Shown piece by piece: positions 42,419-50,648 of a stretch of 64,000 nt of DNA. Below the pieces are notes generated by a model that had not been told where the DNA came from, did not search any database, and saw only the letters and a list, made by a program, of their open reading frames with translations. The stretch comes from Vreelandella nanhaiensis (GTDB lineage Bacteria; Pseudomonadota; Gammaproteobacteria; Pseudomonadales; Halomonadaceae). The translations under genes and the position numbers were made by a program. Each line of letters begins with the position of its first letter. The first letter of the stretch is position 1. Where the stretch lies: contig NZ_RZHF01000016.1 of NCBI RefSeq assembly GCF_003990185.1, positions 1-64,000 on the forward strand. Reading direction: 5' to 3'.

Positions 42419-42946
42419 CTAACTGCCACTGCCATGCAGCCATACCGGGGTTCCCGGCAGGGCGCACTCAAAAAGACGCAGAAGATCCTGATTACGCATA
42501 CGAATACAGCCATGGGAGGCTGGCTTGCCCATGGGTTGATCGGGTGGCGTGCCGTGCAAATAGATGTAGCGTCGCTGGGAATCAACCTGACCGCCACGAT
42601 TGACGCCTTTTTCCAGCCCACAAAGCCATAAAATGCGCGTCAGTATCCAGTCACGTTCCGGATGAGCACTGCCCAGCGCTTCAGAAAAGACTTCGCCGGT
42701 CCAACGGCGGCCGCGAAACACCGCATTTTCAGGCAGGCCAGCGCCGATGGCTGCTCGAACGTAATGCCAGCCATGGGGAGTCTGACCGCTTCCTTCCTGC
42801 TGACCAACGCCCGCCTCGCCGGATGATATATCACACTCAAAAAGCACTTCTCGCCCCTGCCACCAGCGCAGCTTTTGCTGCCCAGTGTCGATCTCGGCCC
42901 ATCCATCCTGAGAGGGCGGTAACTCAGCTAACGTGGGCGTTCGCAT
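42419..42946 (-). CDS. L,D-transpeptidase (YkuD family), cytoplasmic-looking
   Basis: A 175-aa YkuD-domain protein. The active-site motif is HGTPPDQPMGKPASHGCIRM, with the catalytic Cys in SHGC. Unusually, there is no signal peptide or membrane anchor: the start is MRTPTLAELPPSQDGWAE. The ATG at 42946 is chosen for its SD gaggag; an ATG at 42958 is possible. Proteins of this kind cross-link or remodel peptidoglycan, but without an export signal it could instead act in the cytoplasm or be exported by an unrecognised route. It overlaps the 3' end of psrA by 23 bases and is probably co-transcribed with psrA and nagZ. Confidence 0.85.
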   Translation of the reverse strand: MRTPTLAELPPSQDGWAEIDTGQQKLRWWQGREVLFECDISSGEAGVGQQEGSGQTPHGWHYVRAAIGAGLPENAVFRGRRWTGEVFSEALGSAHPERDWILTRILWLCGLEKGVNRGGQVDSQRRYIYLHGTPPDQPMGKPASHGCIRMRNQDLLRLFECALPGTPVWLHGSGS

Positions 42947-43601
42947 GGTGCTCCTCATTGATGTCAGGCGGTAAAGGGGCGTTCATGGCGGCAACGACGA
43001 CTGGCCGCAGGCGCCGTACCAGATCACGCACGGTCACCTGCTCCTGATAGTCCTTGGAAGCTATATCACGCAAGGCGTCCAAGCCCGATAAGGTAAAAAT
43101 AACCGTACCCAGCATGAAGTGCAGCCGCCAGAAGCGTTCGGCATCGGGCAAATCCGGTGTAGCCTTGCGTACTAGCTCAGTAAAGCGGGTGAATACATCA
43201 CCATAGTGTTCCTGAATATGCCGCCGCAAATGCCCCTGAGCTTGGCTATAGGCCAAACCAAGCAGGCGCATGAATATCTTCAGGCTATTGCGTTCAGCTG
43301 GCACGGCCAGCACCGTGGTCGCCATGGTTTCAAGCAACTCTTCAAGCGGAATGGTGCTGTCCGCATAGCGGCTTTCAAGCTCATCCAGGGCGCTGTGAAA
43401 GCGCTGGGTAAAGGGGTCCAGATAGCGTGAAAAAACTGCCTGAATAAGCGCCTTCTTCGAACCGAAATGATAGTTCACAGCGGCCAGATTTACTCGCGCC
43501 TTACTAGTGATGTTGCGCAGTGACGTTTCGGCAAAACCACGCTCTGCAAACAGCACTTCGGCGGTATCCAGAATGCGTGACACCGTATCAGATTGTGCCA
43601 T
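42924..43601 (-). CDS. psrA: TetR-family regulator, PsrA-like
   Basis: A DNA-binding regulator of 225 aa. The N terminus MAQSDTVSRILDTAEVLFAE, then GFAETSLRNITSKARVNLAAVNYHFGSKKALIQAVF is the TetR helix-turn-helix, and its pattern follows Pseudomonas PsrA closely throughout. PsrA is a fatty-acid-responsive repressor of beta-oxidation and of itself, and affects rpoS. The neighbours (nagZ downstream, lexA divergent) match Pseudomonas gene order, which strengthens the name. A PsrA-type site lies just upstream of this gene. Confidence 0.88.
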   Translation of the reverse strand: MAQSDTVSRILDTAEVLFAERGFAETSLRNITSKARVNLAAVNYHFGSKKALIQAVFSRYLDPFTQRFHSALDELESRYADSTIPLEELLETMATTVLAVPAERNSLKIFMRLLGLAYSQAQGHLRRHIQEHYGDVFTRFTELVRKATPDLPDAERFWRLHFMLGTVIFTLSGLDALRDIASKDYQEQVTVRDLVRRLRPVVVAAMNAPLPPDINEEHHANAHVS

Positions 43602-43614
43602 TACGGCCTCCGGA

Positions 43615-43628
43615 GAAACGAGTGTTTA
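43615..43628 (-). promoter_or_regulatory. putative PsrA auto-operator
   Basis: Plus strand gaaac-gagt-gttta, one mismatch from the PsrA consensus (G/C)AAAC-N2-4-GTTT(G/C). It lies 14 bases before the psrA start and immediately after the predicted psrA transcription start (about 43634), a position suited to autorepression. Confidence 0.6.
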
Positions 43629-43640
43629 AAACAAGGCAAA

Positions 43641-43669
43641 ATAGTATGCCATAACACTATCGGGCTCAA
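43641..43669 (-). promoter_or_regulatory. psrA promoter
   Basis: On the minus strand: TTGAGC (43669-43664), a 17-base spacer, TACTAT (43646-43641). The spacing is ideal and the PsrA-type site lies at about +7 to +20. Confidence 0.6.
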
Positions 43670-43795
43670 TCATCGATACGGGAACAGACTTTAAAACACC
43701 CCAAAGGCTGGTTCGGATAACGTAAACGTCACGTAACCCACTGGTATTACCTTAATAGCTTGCTTTTTTATCAATGTACTGGACAGAGGAACATA

Positions 43796-43811
43796 CTGTA
43801 TACTTAAACAC
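43796..43811 (+). promoter_or_regulatory. LexA (SOS) box of lexA
   Basis: CTGT-atacttaa-ACAC, one base from the gammaproteobacterial SOS consensus CTGT-N8-ACAG. It overlaps a -10-like TATACT (43799-43804), 56 bases before the lexA start. A second, more degenerate CTGG-N8-ACAT at 43779-43794 directly precedes it, recalling the double box of E. coli lexA. Confidence 0.7.
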
Positions 43812-43866
43812 ATACTGATCAAGCAGGCAGATACCGGCTGTCTTTTCATCATTTATGGAGTTTGGT

Positions 43867-44544
43867 ATGTCGCGGCCACTTACAGCACGTCAACAGAATG
43901 TTTTTGATTTTATCGTAAAGACCATGGGTGAGCTCGGCTACCCGCCCACCCGTGCTGAGATTGCCAAGGCTCTTGGATTCCGTTCGCCTAATGCTGCTGA
44001 AGAGCATTTGCGCGCGCTGGAACGCAAAGGCGTTATTCGCATTATCCGCAACACATCCCGAGGGATTCGCTTACCCAATCAGGAAGCCCATGAAGTAAGC
44101 GAAGCTCCCGCCCCCACTACCCTCCAGAGCAGCGACCTGCCGCCTGTCGGATTACCGGTCATTGGTGAAGTCGCGGCAGGTAACCCTATTCTTGCAGCTG
44201 AACATATTGACCGCTACTGCCCATTGCCTGCGGAGTATTTCACGCCCAAGGCAGACTACCTGCTACGCGTGCGCGGATTATCCATGAAGGATGTGGGTAT
44301 TCTAGAGGGCGACCTGTTGGCCGTGCACCGTACCGAGCGCGTTCGCGATGGTCAGATCGTGGTAGCCCGCCTGGAAGATGAAGTGACCGTTAAACGCTTC
44401 AAGCGACAGGGCCATCATGTGACACTGATTGCCGAAAACCCTGATTTTGCACCAATTGAAATCGACCTGCGCACCCAATCGCTGGATATCGAAGGCGTGG
44501 GCGTGGGCGTTATTCGCGGGGGCAGCGGCCAAGCGCTTGGCTAG
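43867..44544 (+). CDS. lexA: LexA repressor
   Basis: The SOS master repressor, 225 aa (E. coli 202; the interdomain linker, about residues 75-97, is longer). It has an N-terminal winged helix ([20 protein letters not shown]...[22 protein letters not shown]). The self-cleavage bond is Ala104-Gly105 (VAAGNPI), the catalytic Ser139 lies in RGLSMKD and Lys176 in VTVKRF. The ATG at 43867 follows SD ggagtttggt and gives the family start [10 protein letters not shown]. It is divergent from psrA. Confidence 0.96.
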   Translation: MSRPLTARQQNVFDFIVKTMGELGYPPTRAEIAKALGFRSPNAAEEHLRALERKGVIRIIRNTSRGIRLPNQEAHEVSEAPAPTTLQSSDLPPVGLPVIGEVAAGNPILAAEHIDRYCPLPAEYFTPKADYLLRVRGLSMKDVGILEGDLLAVHRTERVRDGQIVVARLEDEVTVKRFKRQGHHVTLIAENPDFAPIEIDLRTQSLDIEGVGVGVIRGGSGQALG

Positions 44545-44594
44545 CAGAAAGGCTACATATTTTCAAAAGAGTCAGCCTAGCGCAGTGTCAAATG

Positions 44595-44634
44595 CATCAA
44601 GCGGGCAGCTACTTTGAGTGCTGCCCGCTTGATG
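44595..44634. terminator. bidirectional hairpin between lexA and purU
   Basis: A perfect 15-bp inverted repeat, catcaagcgggcagc/gctgcccgcttgatg, with a 10-base loop, lies between convergent genes. It lacks a clear T-tract but is stable enough to end both transcripts. Confidence 0.6.
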
Positions 44635-44684
44635 GATTAAGTCTGCCAAGGTTTTAAACCTCGCAAACCGGTCACGTTAACTAA

Positions 44685-45539
44685 CTAGCTGAACACCACT
44701 GTCTTGTTGCCGTGAATCAGCACGCGATCCTCCAAGTGCCAACGCAATCCACGCGCCAGTACCGCCTTTTCTACATCGCGGCCGAAACGCACCAGATCGG
44801 CTGGCGTATGGCAGTGGCTCACCCGATGGATATCCTGCTCAATAATCGGCCCGGCATCTAGTTCTTCAGTAACGTAATGACAGGTTGCACCTATCAGCTT
44901 CACGCCACGCTCAAACGCCTGATGATAAGGCTTGGCACCGGCAAACGAGGGCAAAAAGCTGTGATGGATATTGATTACCTGCCCGGCGTAGCGCTGGCAT
45001 AACGCCGGGGGCAGGATCTGCATATAGCGGGCCAGCACGACGCAATCAGCGCGTGCCATATCAATGTGCTCCTGAACCGCAGCAAACGATGCCTGCTTGT
45101 TATCCGGGTCAACGGGTACATGGTGATATGGGATGCCGTACCACTCAGCAATTGAGCGCATATCCTCATGGTTGGAAATAACACTGACAATATCACAATC
45201 AAGCTCCCCGGCTTGCCAGCGATAAAGCAGATCCACCAGGCAATGAGATTCACGAGACACCATCAGTACAACCCGACGGCGCTGCTGAGTATCCACCAGC
45301 GCCCATTGCATGGTGAACTCCTGAGCGATGGGTTCAAAGGCAGTGCGCAGCGCCTCTGCTGACATGCCAAGCGAGTCCGCCAAGATTTCATAACGCATGA
45401 AAAAGCGGCCCGTCTGCAGGTCAGAGTGCTGGCTGGCTTCAGTGATCGAGCCGCCCTGCTGGGCAATAAAACTGGAAACACGCGCCACAATCCCCACCTG
45501 GTCCGGGCAGGAAACGACTAAACGGTAATAATGAGACAT
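44685..45539 (-). CDS. purU: formyltetrahydrofolate deformylase PurU
   Basis: This enzyme hydrolyses 10-formyl-tetrahydrofolate to formate and tetrahydrofolate, balancing one-carbon pools. It is 284 aa (E. coli 280): an N-terminal ACT domain (SHYYRLVVSCPDQVGIVARVSSFI) and a formyltransferase-like catalytic domain with HHSFLPSFAGAKPYHQAFERG, containing the conserved His and catalytic environment, and ATCHYVTEELDAGPII. The ATG at 45539 gives the family start MSHYYRL; the SD is weak (gagtac). Confidence 0.95.
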   Translation of the reverse strand: MSHYYRLVVSCPDQVGIVARVSSFIAQQGGSITEASQHSDLQTGRFFMRYEILADSLGMSAEALRTAFEPIAQEFTMQWALVDTQQRRRVVLMVSRESHCLVDLLYRWQAGELDCDIVSVISNHEDMRSIAEWYGIPYHHVPVDPDNKQASFAAVQEHIDMARADCVVLARYMQILPPALCQRYAGQVINIHHSFLPSFAGAKPYHQAFERGVKLIGATCHYVTEELDAGPIIEQDIHRVSHCHTPADLVRFGRDVEKAVLARGLRWHLEDRVLIHGNKTVVFS

Positions 45540-45663
45540 GAAAGGTACTCTTGACATAGTGCAACGGCACAGCAAAAAACTGACTGATGACGCCGTCGTA
45601 AAATAGAACGGCTAGTGTACCGGAAGCGCTTTCGTGAAGCATCGTTATCAAACGTTGTGATCA

Positions 45664-45692
45664 TTGTTCGAAGCTCCTGCCTTCCGTATAGT
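45664..45692 (+). promoter_or_regulatory. candidate promoter of the RNase J gene
   Basis: TTGTTC (45664-45669), a 17-base spacer and TATAGT (45687-45692) lie about 33 bases before the ATG at 45725. The fit is good for both hexamers. Confidence 0.5.
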
Positions 45693-45724
45693 TGAGGCAT
45701 TACTTTTTAGGCTTTTCATAACTG

Positions 45725-47389
45725 ATGCATCCACCACGCGTTCAACTTCGTCCCCGTCGCCGTCCTCCCTTGCGCCTGCTGCCGCTGGGTGGGTGCGGTG
45801 AAATTGGTATGAATCTAACGCTGTATGGATACAACGATCATTGGATCGCTGTCGACTGCGGCATGATGATTCGCCAGGATCTGCCCAACTCGCCTCTTCA
45901 AGTGCCCAACCTGGAGACAGCTGATGCGCTCGACATTACGCCACAAGCACTGTTTATCACTCATGGTCATGAAGACCATATAGGTGCAGTCGCTTGGCTT
46001 TGGCCCAAGTGGAATTGCCCCATATATGCCACGCCACTAGCCGCTGGCTTATTACGCCTGAAGTTTGCCGAACATCAATTAAGCAGTGCCGCCATCAAGG
46101 TTGTCGAGCCGGGTGAAGCCAGAGAAAGCGCCCCTTTTACTGTGCGCTACCTGCCTCTCACCCATTCGATTCCTGAAAGCTGCTCACTCATGATGCTGAT
46201 TGGCGAATACCGGGTTCTGCATACAGGCGATTGGAAACTGGACCCCGAGCCAATGATTGGCGCCCCTGTCAACGCCAGCCATTTTCAAGCACTAGCGCCG
46301 GTTGACCTGCTGGTTGGCGACTCAACCAATGCGCCGCTGCCAGGCCACTCAGGCAGCGAGGGCGATGTTGCCCGGGCGCTTTCCAAAACACTGAGTCAGT
46401 GCAAGGGACGCGTTGTCGTTTCCTGTTTTGCCAGTAATCTGGCGCGAATCCTGGCGATTGGGCAGGCGGCTCACCAGTGCGGCCGGCGCATTAGCCTAAT
46501 GGGCCGCTCCATGGAACGCATGGTCAGTATTGCCCGAGGTCTTGGCTATCTGGATGACTTGCCAGCCCTAGTGCCCCCGCACGATCTTGGCTATTTACCG
46601 CCCGATGAAGTTGTCATCATTGCCACCGGCAGCCAAGGAGAGCCTCGCGCGGCACTTCAACGTCTTGCTCAGGGCAGGCACCCGTTTATCGAACTGGAGC
46701 CCGGCGACAACGTTATTTTTTCTGCCAAGGCCATCCCCGGCAATGAGCGCCCTATTGAGCAGCTCAAAAAACGCTTTACCCAGCTTGGAGTGAGCATTTT
46801 TGATGAAACCAATCACCCAGAACTGCATGCGACCGGCCACCCTGCCCAGGAAGAATTAAACAAGTTTTACCAGTGGGTAAGACCTAAGCACCTTATCCCC
46901 GTGCATGGCGAAGCTCGTCATCAACAGGCGCATCAGGAAATTGCCCAGGCTTTGAATATTAATGCCCCGCTGGCTCCCGTAAATGGCGACATGCTGGTGC
47001 TGGATGGTCAGGGGCTAACCTGTGAAGCTCGCTACCCTCAGCCGCCCTGCATTATCAATCAGAACAGCGTGGTGGCACATCCAGGGCTAGATAACACCAA
47101 GACGACAGTGCGCCGGGGCAGCTTATACCTTGCACTCCCCGTCACTGCCAGCGAGACAGGCTGGTGGCGTATCGGCCGCCTGATGCTGGATAGCAATAGC
47201 GCGAGTCCATTGGACGAAGACAGCTTCAGCGAGTGGCTGGATGATCAGTTGGAAGAAATCGAGGCCGAAACCTTAGCGGATTTACGCCTTGCACTTCAGC
47301 CGCGCTTGATTCACTGGCTGGCAGAACATATGCAGCATATGCCCGAGGTGCATTTACAGATCATGGCAGCCGAAGCACCCACCGCCTGA
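45725..47389 (+). CDS. ribonuclease J family metallo-beta-lactamase nuclease
   Basis: A 554-aa beta-CASP nuclease. The metallo-beta-lactamase motif HGHEDH (residues 80-85) and LPLGGCGEIGMN at the start are those of RNase J1/J2. The beta-CASP part includes SCFASNLARI, IATGSQGEPRAAL and the late HPAQEEL...PVHGEARH motif. RNase J gives 5'-exo and endonuclease activity in organisms such as Bacillus. Gammaproteobacteria usually rely on RNase E, so the role here is not obvious. The N terminus is unusually Arg/Pro-rich (RPRRRPPLR). The SD is weak. Confidence 0.88.
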   Translation: MHPPRVQLRPRRRPPLRLLPLGGCGEIGMNLTLYGYNDHWIAVDCGMMIRQDLPNSPLQVPNLETADALDITPQALFITHGHEDHIGAVAWLWPKWNCPIYATPLAAGLLRLKFAEHQLSSAAIKVVEPGEARESAPFTVRYLPLTHSIPESCSLMMLIGEYRVLHTGDWKLDPEPMIGAPVNASHFQALAPVDLLVGDSTNAPLPGHSGSEGDVARALSKTLSQCKGRVVVSCFASNLARILAIGQAAHQCGRRISLMGRSMERMVSIARGLGYLDDLPALVPPHDLGYLPPDEVVIIATGSQGEPRAALQRLAQGRHPFIELEPGDNVIFSAKAIPGNERPIEQLKKRFTQLGVSIFDETNHPELHATGHPAQEELNKFYQWVRPKHLIPVHGEARHQQAHQEIAQALNINAPLAPVNGDMLVLDGQGLTCEARYPQPPCIINQNSVVAHPGLDNTKTTVRRGSLYLALPVTASETGWWRIGRLMLDSNSASPLDEDSFSEWLDDQLEEIEAETLADLRLALQPRLIHWLAEHMQHMPEVHLQIMAAEAPTA

Positions 47390-47438
47390 TCACAATCAGC
47401 CAACCGGTCAGGTCCTCCAACTGGTTAAGCGGCAAGCA

Positions 47439-47894
47439 CTAAGCCCACCGCGCGGCATCCTGCATATCGGTTGCACGCTCTTTTACCCAGTACTCGCCAT
47501 CGGAGGAGTGCTCTTTTTTCCAGAAAGGCGCCTGGGTTTTTAAAAAATCCATGATGAAGTCACAGGCTTCAAACGCCTCACGACGATGGGCGCTAGCGAC
47601 CAGTACACGAACAATCGGGTCTCCGGGTGTCAGGTATCCTACCCGATGAACAATATAAATCGCCTGTAACGACCAACGCTGCCAGGCCTCTTCACCAATA
47701 CGCCCTAAGGTACGCTCAGTCATGCCCGGGTAGTGCTCAAGGGTCAAGCCCGTGACATCAGGCGTTTCATTGAAGTCACGCACCAGCCCTGTAAAGCTTA
47801 CAACCGCACCAATATCCGTTCGTTGTGCCAACGTCTGTTCATAGCCGTCCACCAAAGAAAACGGCGCTGACTGAATACGCACCTGAATGTTCAT
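47439..47894 (-). CDS. moaE: molybdopterin synthase catalytic subunit MoaE
   Basis: The large subunit of molybdopterin synthase, 151 aa, which uses the MoaD thiocarboxylate to convert cyclic pyranopterin monophosphate to molybdopterin. Family motifs are FTGLVRDFNE, LEHYPGMTERTL, HRVGYLTPGD and the catalytic Lys segment APFWKKEHSSDG. It follows the fused moaCD gene by 3 bases. Its SD (aggagg) is supplied by the Gly-Gly codons at the end of moaCD, so the two are surely co-translated. Confidence 0.96.
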   Translation of the reverse strand: MNIQVRIQSAPFSLVDGYEQTLAQRTDIGAVVSFTGLVRDFNETPDVTGLTLEHYPGMTERTLGRIGEEAWQRWSLQAIYIVHRVGYLTPGDPIVRVLVASAHRREAFEACDFIMDFLKTQAPFWKKEHSSDGEYWVKERATDMQDAARWA

Positions 47895-47897
47895 GGT

Positions 47898-48713
47898 TCA
47901 GCCTCCTGTCACGGGCGGGAAAAAGGCCACTTCGTCTTCATCGGTAATACGTGCGGTATCATTGGCCATTACCTGATTGATCGCACAAAGCGTTCGTTGA
48001 TCAGAAAGTACGCTAAAACGCCGGTCTTTCTGGCTTAACGCCGCCTTTAAACCGGCAATATCCCGGCTGGGTACCTGCTCCAGATCCAGCACGGTGTCGC
48101 TTGTCCCAACCCGCTCACGCAACTCCGCTAGAAACTTGACTCGAACGCAAGGTGACGCGCAGCGCTCACCCAGCGTCACTTCCCCCGTAGCGCCTTCACC
48201 TGTCACAATTGGCACGGCCCTTGATGGCTCACGTTGATAATCGCCTCGCATGCCGCCCTGCTTACTCTCAAGCTGAATCGCTTCAATTCGCATATCCTTA
48301 TCAACGGCTTTACACATATCGTAAAGTGTCAGGCACGCAACGGAGACCGCCGTCAGTGCTTCCATTTCAACACCAGTACGCCCGTTTAGACGACATAGAG
48401 CTGTCACCTTGACGCAGCCCGCCTCATGATCAATATCAAATTCAACCGACACCTTAGAAAGCGCCAGCGCATGACACAGTGGGATCAGCTCGTGGGTGCG
48501 CTTGGCAGCCTGAATACCCGCGATACGCGCTGTGGCAATCACATCGCCCTTGGGCAGCTTGCCATCGCTTAGCAGCTTGAGCGTTTCAGGCTGCATCATA
48601 ATACGCCCTGAGGCGACGGCTTCACGGCGGGTTTCCTGTTTATTGCCAACATCGACCATATTAGCTTCACCACGCGTATTGAGGTGGGTTAGCTGCATGT
48701 TGTCACTTTTCAT
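47898..48713 (-). CDS. moaC: MoaC-MoaD fusion protein
   Basis: A 271-aa protein combining two molybdenum cofactor steps. Residues about 6-165 are MoaC ([62 protein letters not shown]), which makes cyclic pyranopterin monophosphate. Residues about 188-271 are a ubiquitin-like MoaD ([14 protein letters not shown] ... [14 protein letters not shown]) ending in the Gly-Gly needed for thiocarboxylation. In most bacteria these are separate genes. The frame is continuous, with no sign of a sequencing frameshift. The start directly follows the mobB stop (taaatg); an internal ATG five codons later is an alternative. Confidence 0.93.
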   Translation of the reverse strand: MKSDNMQLTHLNTRGEANMVDVGNKQETRREAVASGRIMMQPETLKLLSDGKLPKGDVIATARIAGIQAAKRTHELIPLCHALALSKVSVEFDIDHEAGCVKVTALCRLNGRTGVEMEALTAVSVACLTLYDMCKAVDKDMRIEAIQLESKQGGMRGDYQREPSRAVPIVTGEGATGEVTLGERCASPCVRVKFLAELRERVGTSDTVLDLEQVPSRDIAGLKAALSQKDRRFSVLSDQRTLCAINQVMANDTARITDEDEVAFFPPVTGG

Positions 48714-49295
48714 TTAAACCACGCTATTAGGTTGAGTGCCTACCCACGAAATCACCCAGCGAGCAATCGCTTCAATATCGTTAAGGTCGAGCCTTTCCAC
48801 ATGAGGAGCAAGTACTATGGGGGAATCACTTTCAAGGGCAGCCGCCTGCAGCATCGTATCCTCAAGCAGAGAAGCGTCCCCCACGTCTTCACGATACAAG
48901 GCAAGTTTGGGAATAGGCCATGCCTTAAAGCCTTCCACAATAACCAGGTCGGGCTGATGATAGTGCATCATGGCCAGTAACGCGTTTAAATCAGGCTCTG
49001 ACTGGCCGGGTGTTTCCTGCATCAGGGCAAAGCGCTTGCCTGAGGCCACCAACATAGGGGAAGCACCTGCACTGCGCAGCTCATAGCTGTCTTTACCGGG
49101 CTGATCCACATCAAACTCATGATGGGCGTGCTTGATAACACCAACATTCAACCCCGCCTGGCGCAAGCGTGGCAGCAGCTGGGTTAAAAGCGTTGTTTTC
49201 CCCGTACCGCTCCAGGCAGCAATACCCAGTACGGGAAACGCGGTAGCTGTCTCGCTCACAATAAAACGCTCCTTCTGGCTATCATTCGCATTCAT
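48714..49295 (-). CDS. mobB: molybdopterin-guanine dinucleotide biosynthesis protein MobB
   Basis: A GTP-binding accessory protein of molybdenum cofactor maturation, about 193 aa. The P-loop is GIAAWSGTGKTTLL near the N terminus. VGVIKHAHHEFDVDQPGKDSYELRSAGA and DLVIVEGFK are MobB signatures. The start is uncertain: the ATG at 49295 (MNANDSQ) has no clear SD and a TTG at 49310 is in frame. It stands first in mobB-moaCD-moaE. The partner gene mobA and moaA/moaB are not in this window. Confidence 0.9.
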   Translation of the reverse strand: MNANDSQKERFIVSETATAFPVLGIAAWSGTGKTTLLTQLLPRLRQAGLNVGVIKHAHHEFDVDQPGKDSYELRSAGASPMLVASGKRFALMQETPGQSEPDLNALLAMMHYHQPDLVIVEGFKAWPIPKLALYREDVGDASLLEDTMLQAAALESDSPIVLAPHVERLDLNDIEAIARWVISWVGTQPNSVV

Positions 49296-49324
49296 TAATT
49301 GCGATGGCAATAGGGTAATTATTT

Positions 49325-50560
49325 TTACTCGCCCTCTTTTTCAAGCGGTAACAGCCAGTTTAAAACAATACCTACCAATGCCGCCAAACTCACTCCCTGC
49401 AGGGTAAACTGACCGCCGCCAAACTGCATCCCACCGATCCCGAAAACCAGGATCAGCGATACCACGACCAGGTTACGTGGTGCTGTGAGCGATTGACCAG
49501 CACGCACCAACGTATTCATGCCCACCACGGCAATGGAGCCAAACAGCAACGTCATGATGCCGCCCATGACGGGGCCTGGAATGGTTTGCAGCAGCGCACC
49601 GAGCTTGGCTACAAACGCCAACACGATGGCGATAACGGCCGCAACGATCATATAGGTGGGATTGAAGGCTCGGGTAAGCGTTACCGCGCCGGTCACTTCG
49701 GAGTAGGTGGTATTGGGTGGCCCACCAAATAGTGCAGCGGTTGTGGTCGCCAGGCCATCGCCTAGCAGCGTACGATGTAGGCCAGGTTTTTCCAGATAGT
49801 TCTTACGCGTTACCGAACCAATCGCCACCATATCGCCAATATGTTCAACGGCTGGCGCGATCGCGACGGGAATCATGAACAGGATGGCTGCCCAGTGAAA
49901 ACTTGGCGCGGTAAAGCTGGGCAGTGCAAGCCAAGCGGCTTCATGCACCGGGGTAAAGTCGACCACCCCCATGATCAAGGCAAGCGCATATCCGGTAACA
50001 ATACCACCCATAATTGGAATCAGGCGCAGCAAGCCACGGCCAAAAACAGCCAACACCAAAGTCACCAGAAGGCTGGCCATGGACAGGAATATCGCCTGGC
50101 CATAACCGATAGTATCACTGGTTTCACCGGTTGCCATGCTGACCGCGACAGGCGCCAACGCCAAGCCAATCACCATGATCACAGGCCCAACCACAACTGC
50201 GGGCAACAGGCGGTTAAGCCAGCCGGTACCACGCACGCGCACCGCCTGTGAAATGGCGACATAGACAAGGCCCGAAGCCATCAAGCCGCCCATCGTGGCC
50301 GGCACGCCAAAGCTTGCAATGGAACCCTGAATGGGCGCAATAAAGGCAAAAGATGAAGCCAGAAATACCGGCACTGTCTTTCGGGTAACCGCATGAAACA
50401 CCAGCGTACCTGCACCGGCCGTAAACAGCGCAACGCTTGGGTCAAGCCCCGTGAGCAGCGGCACTAACACTAGCGCACCAAACGCCACAAACAGCATTTG
50501 CGCCCCGGTCAGCAGCACCTTTGACCAGGACTCGGACCGACTGGCAGCATCATTCATCAT
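49325..50560 (-). CDS. uraA: uracil permease UraA
   Basis: A proton-coupled uracil transporter of the NCS2/NAT family, 411 aa with about 14 membrane segments. Motifs include the substrate-site IAPAVEHIGDM and the NAT signature region NTTYSEVTGAVTLTR. It lies directly downstream of upp, forming an uptake plus phosphoribosylation pair, but an intrinsic terminator separates the two genes. The SD is aggagttat before ATGATG. Confidence 0.93.
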   Translation of the reverse strand: MMNDAASRSESWSKVLLTGAQMLFVAFGALVLVPLLTGLDPSVALFTAGAGTLVFHAVTRKTVPVFLASSFAFIAPIQGSIASFGVPATMGGLMASGLVYVAISQAVRVRGTGWLNRLLPAVVVGPVIMVIGLALAPVAVSMATGETSDTIGYGQAIFLSMASLLVTLVLAVFGRGLLRLIPIMGGIVTGYALALIMGVVDFTPVHEAAWLALPSFTAPSFHWAAILFMIPVAIAPAVEHIGDMVAIGSVTRKNYLEKPGLHRTLLGDGLATTTAALFGGPPNTTYSEVTGAVTLTRAFNPTYMIVAAVIAIVLAFVAKLGALLQTIPGPVMGGIMTLLFGSIAVVGMNTLVRAGQSLTAPRNLVVVSLILVFGIGGMQFGGGQFTLQGVSLAALVGIVLNWLLPLEKEGE

Positions 50561-50597
50561 ATAACTCCTAAAGGGTTGTTATTCGTATAGAGAAGGC

Positions 50598-50632
50598 AAA
50601 AAAATGCCCCCAACGCCGAAGCGTAAGGGGCA
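50598..50632 (-). terminator. intrinsic terminator between upp and uraA
   Basis: On the minus strand: a 12-bp stem with one mismatch, ttcg tetraloop, then seven Ts. It lies 16 bases after the upp stop and 38 bases before uraA, so it either limits read-through from upp to uraA or works as a partial terminator setting their ratio. Confidence 0.88.
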
Positions 50633-50648
50633 ATATCAGATGAGGTGC

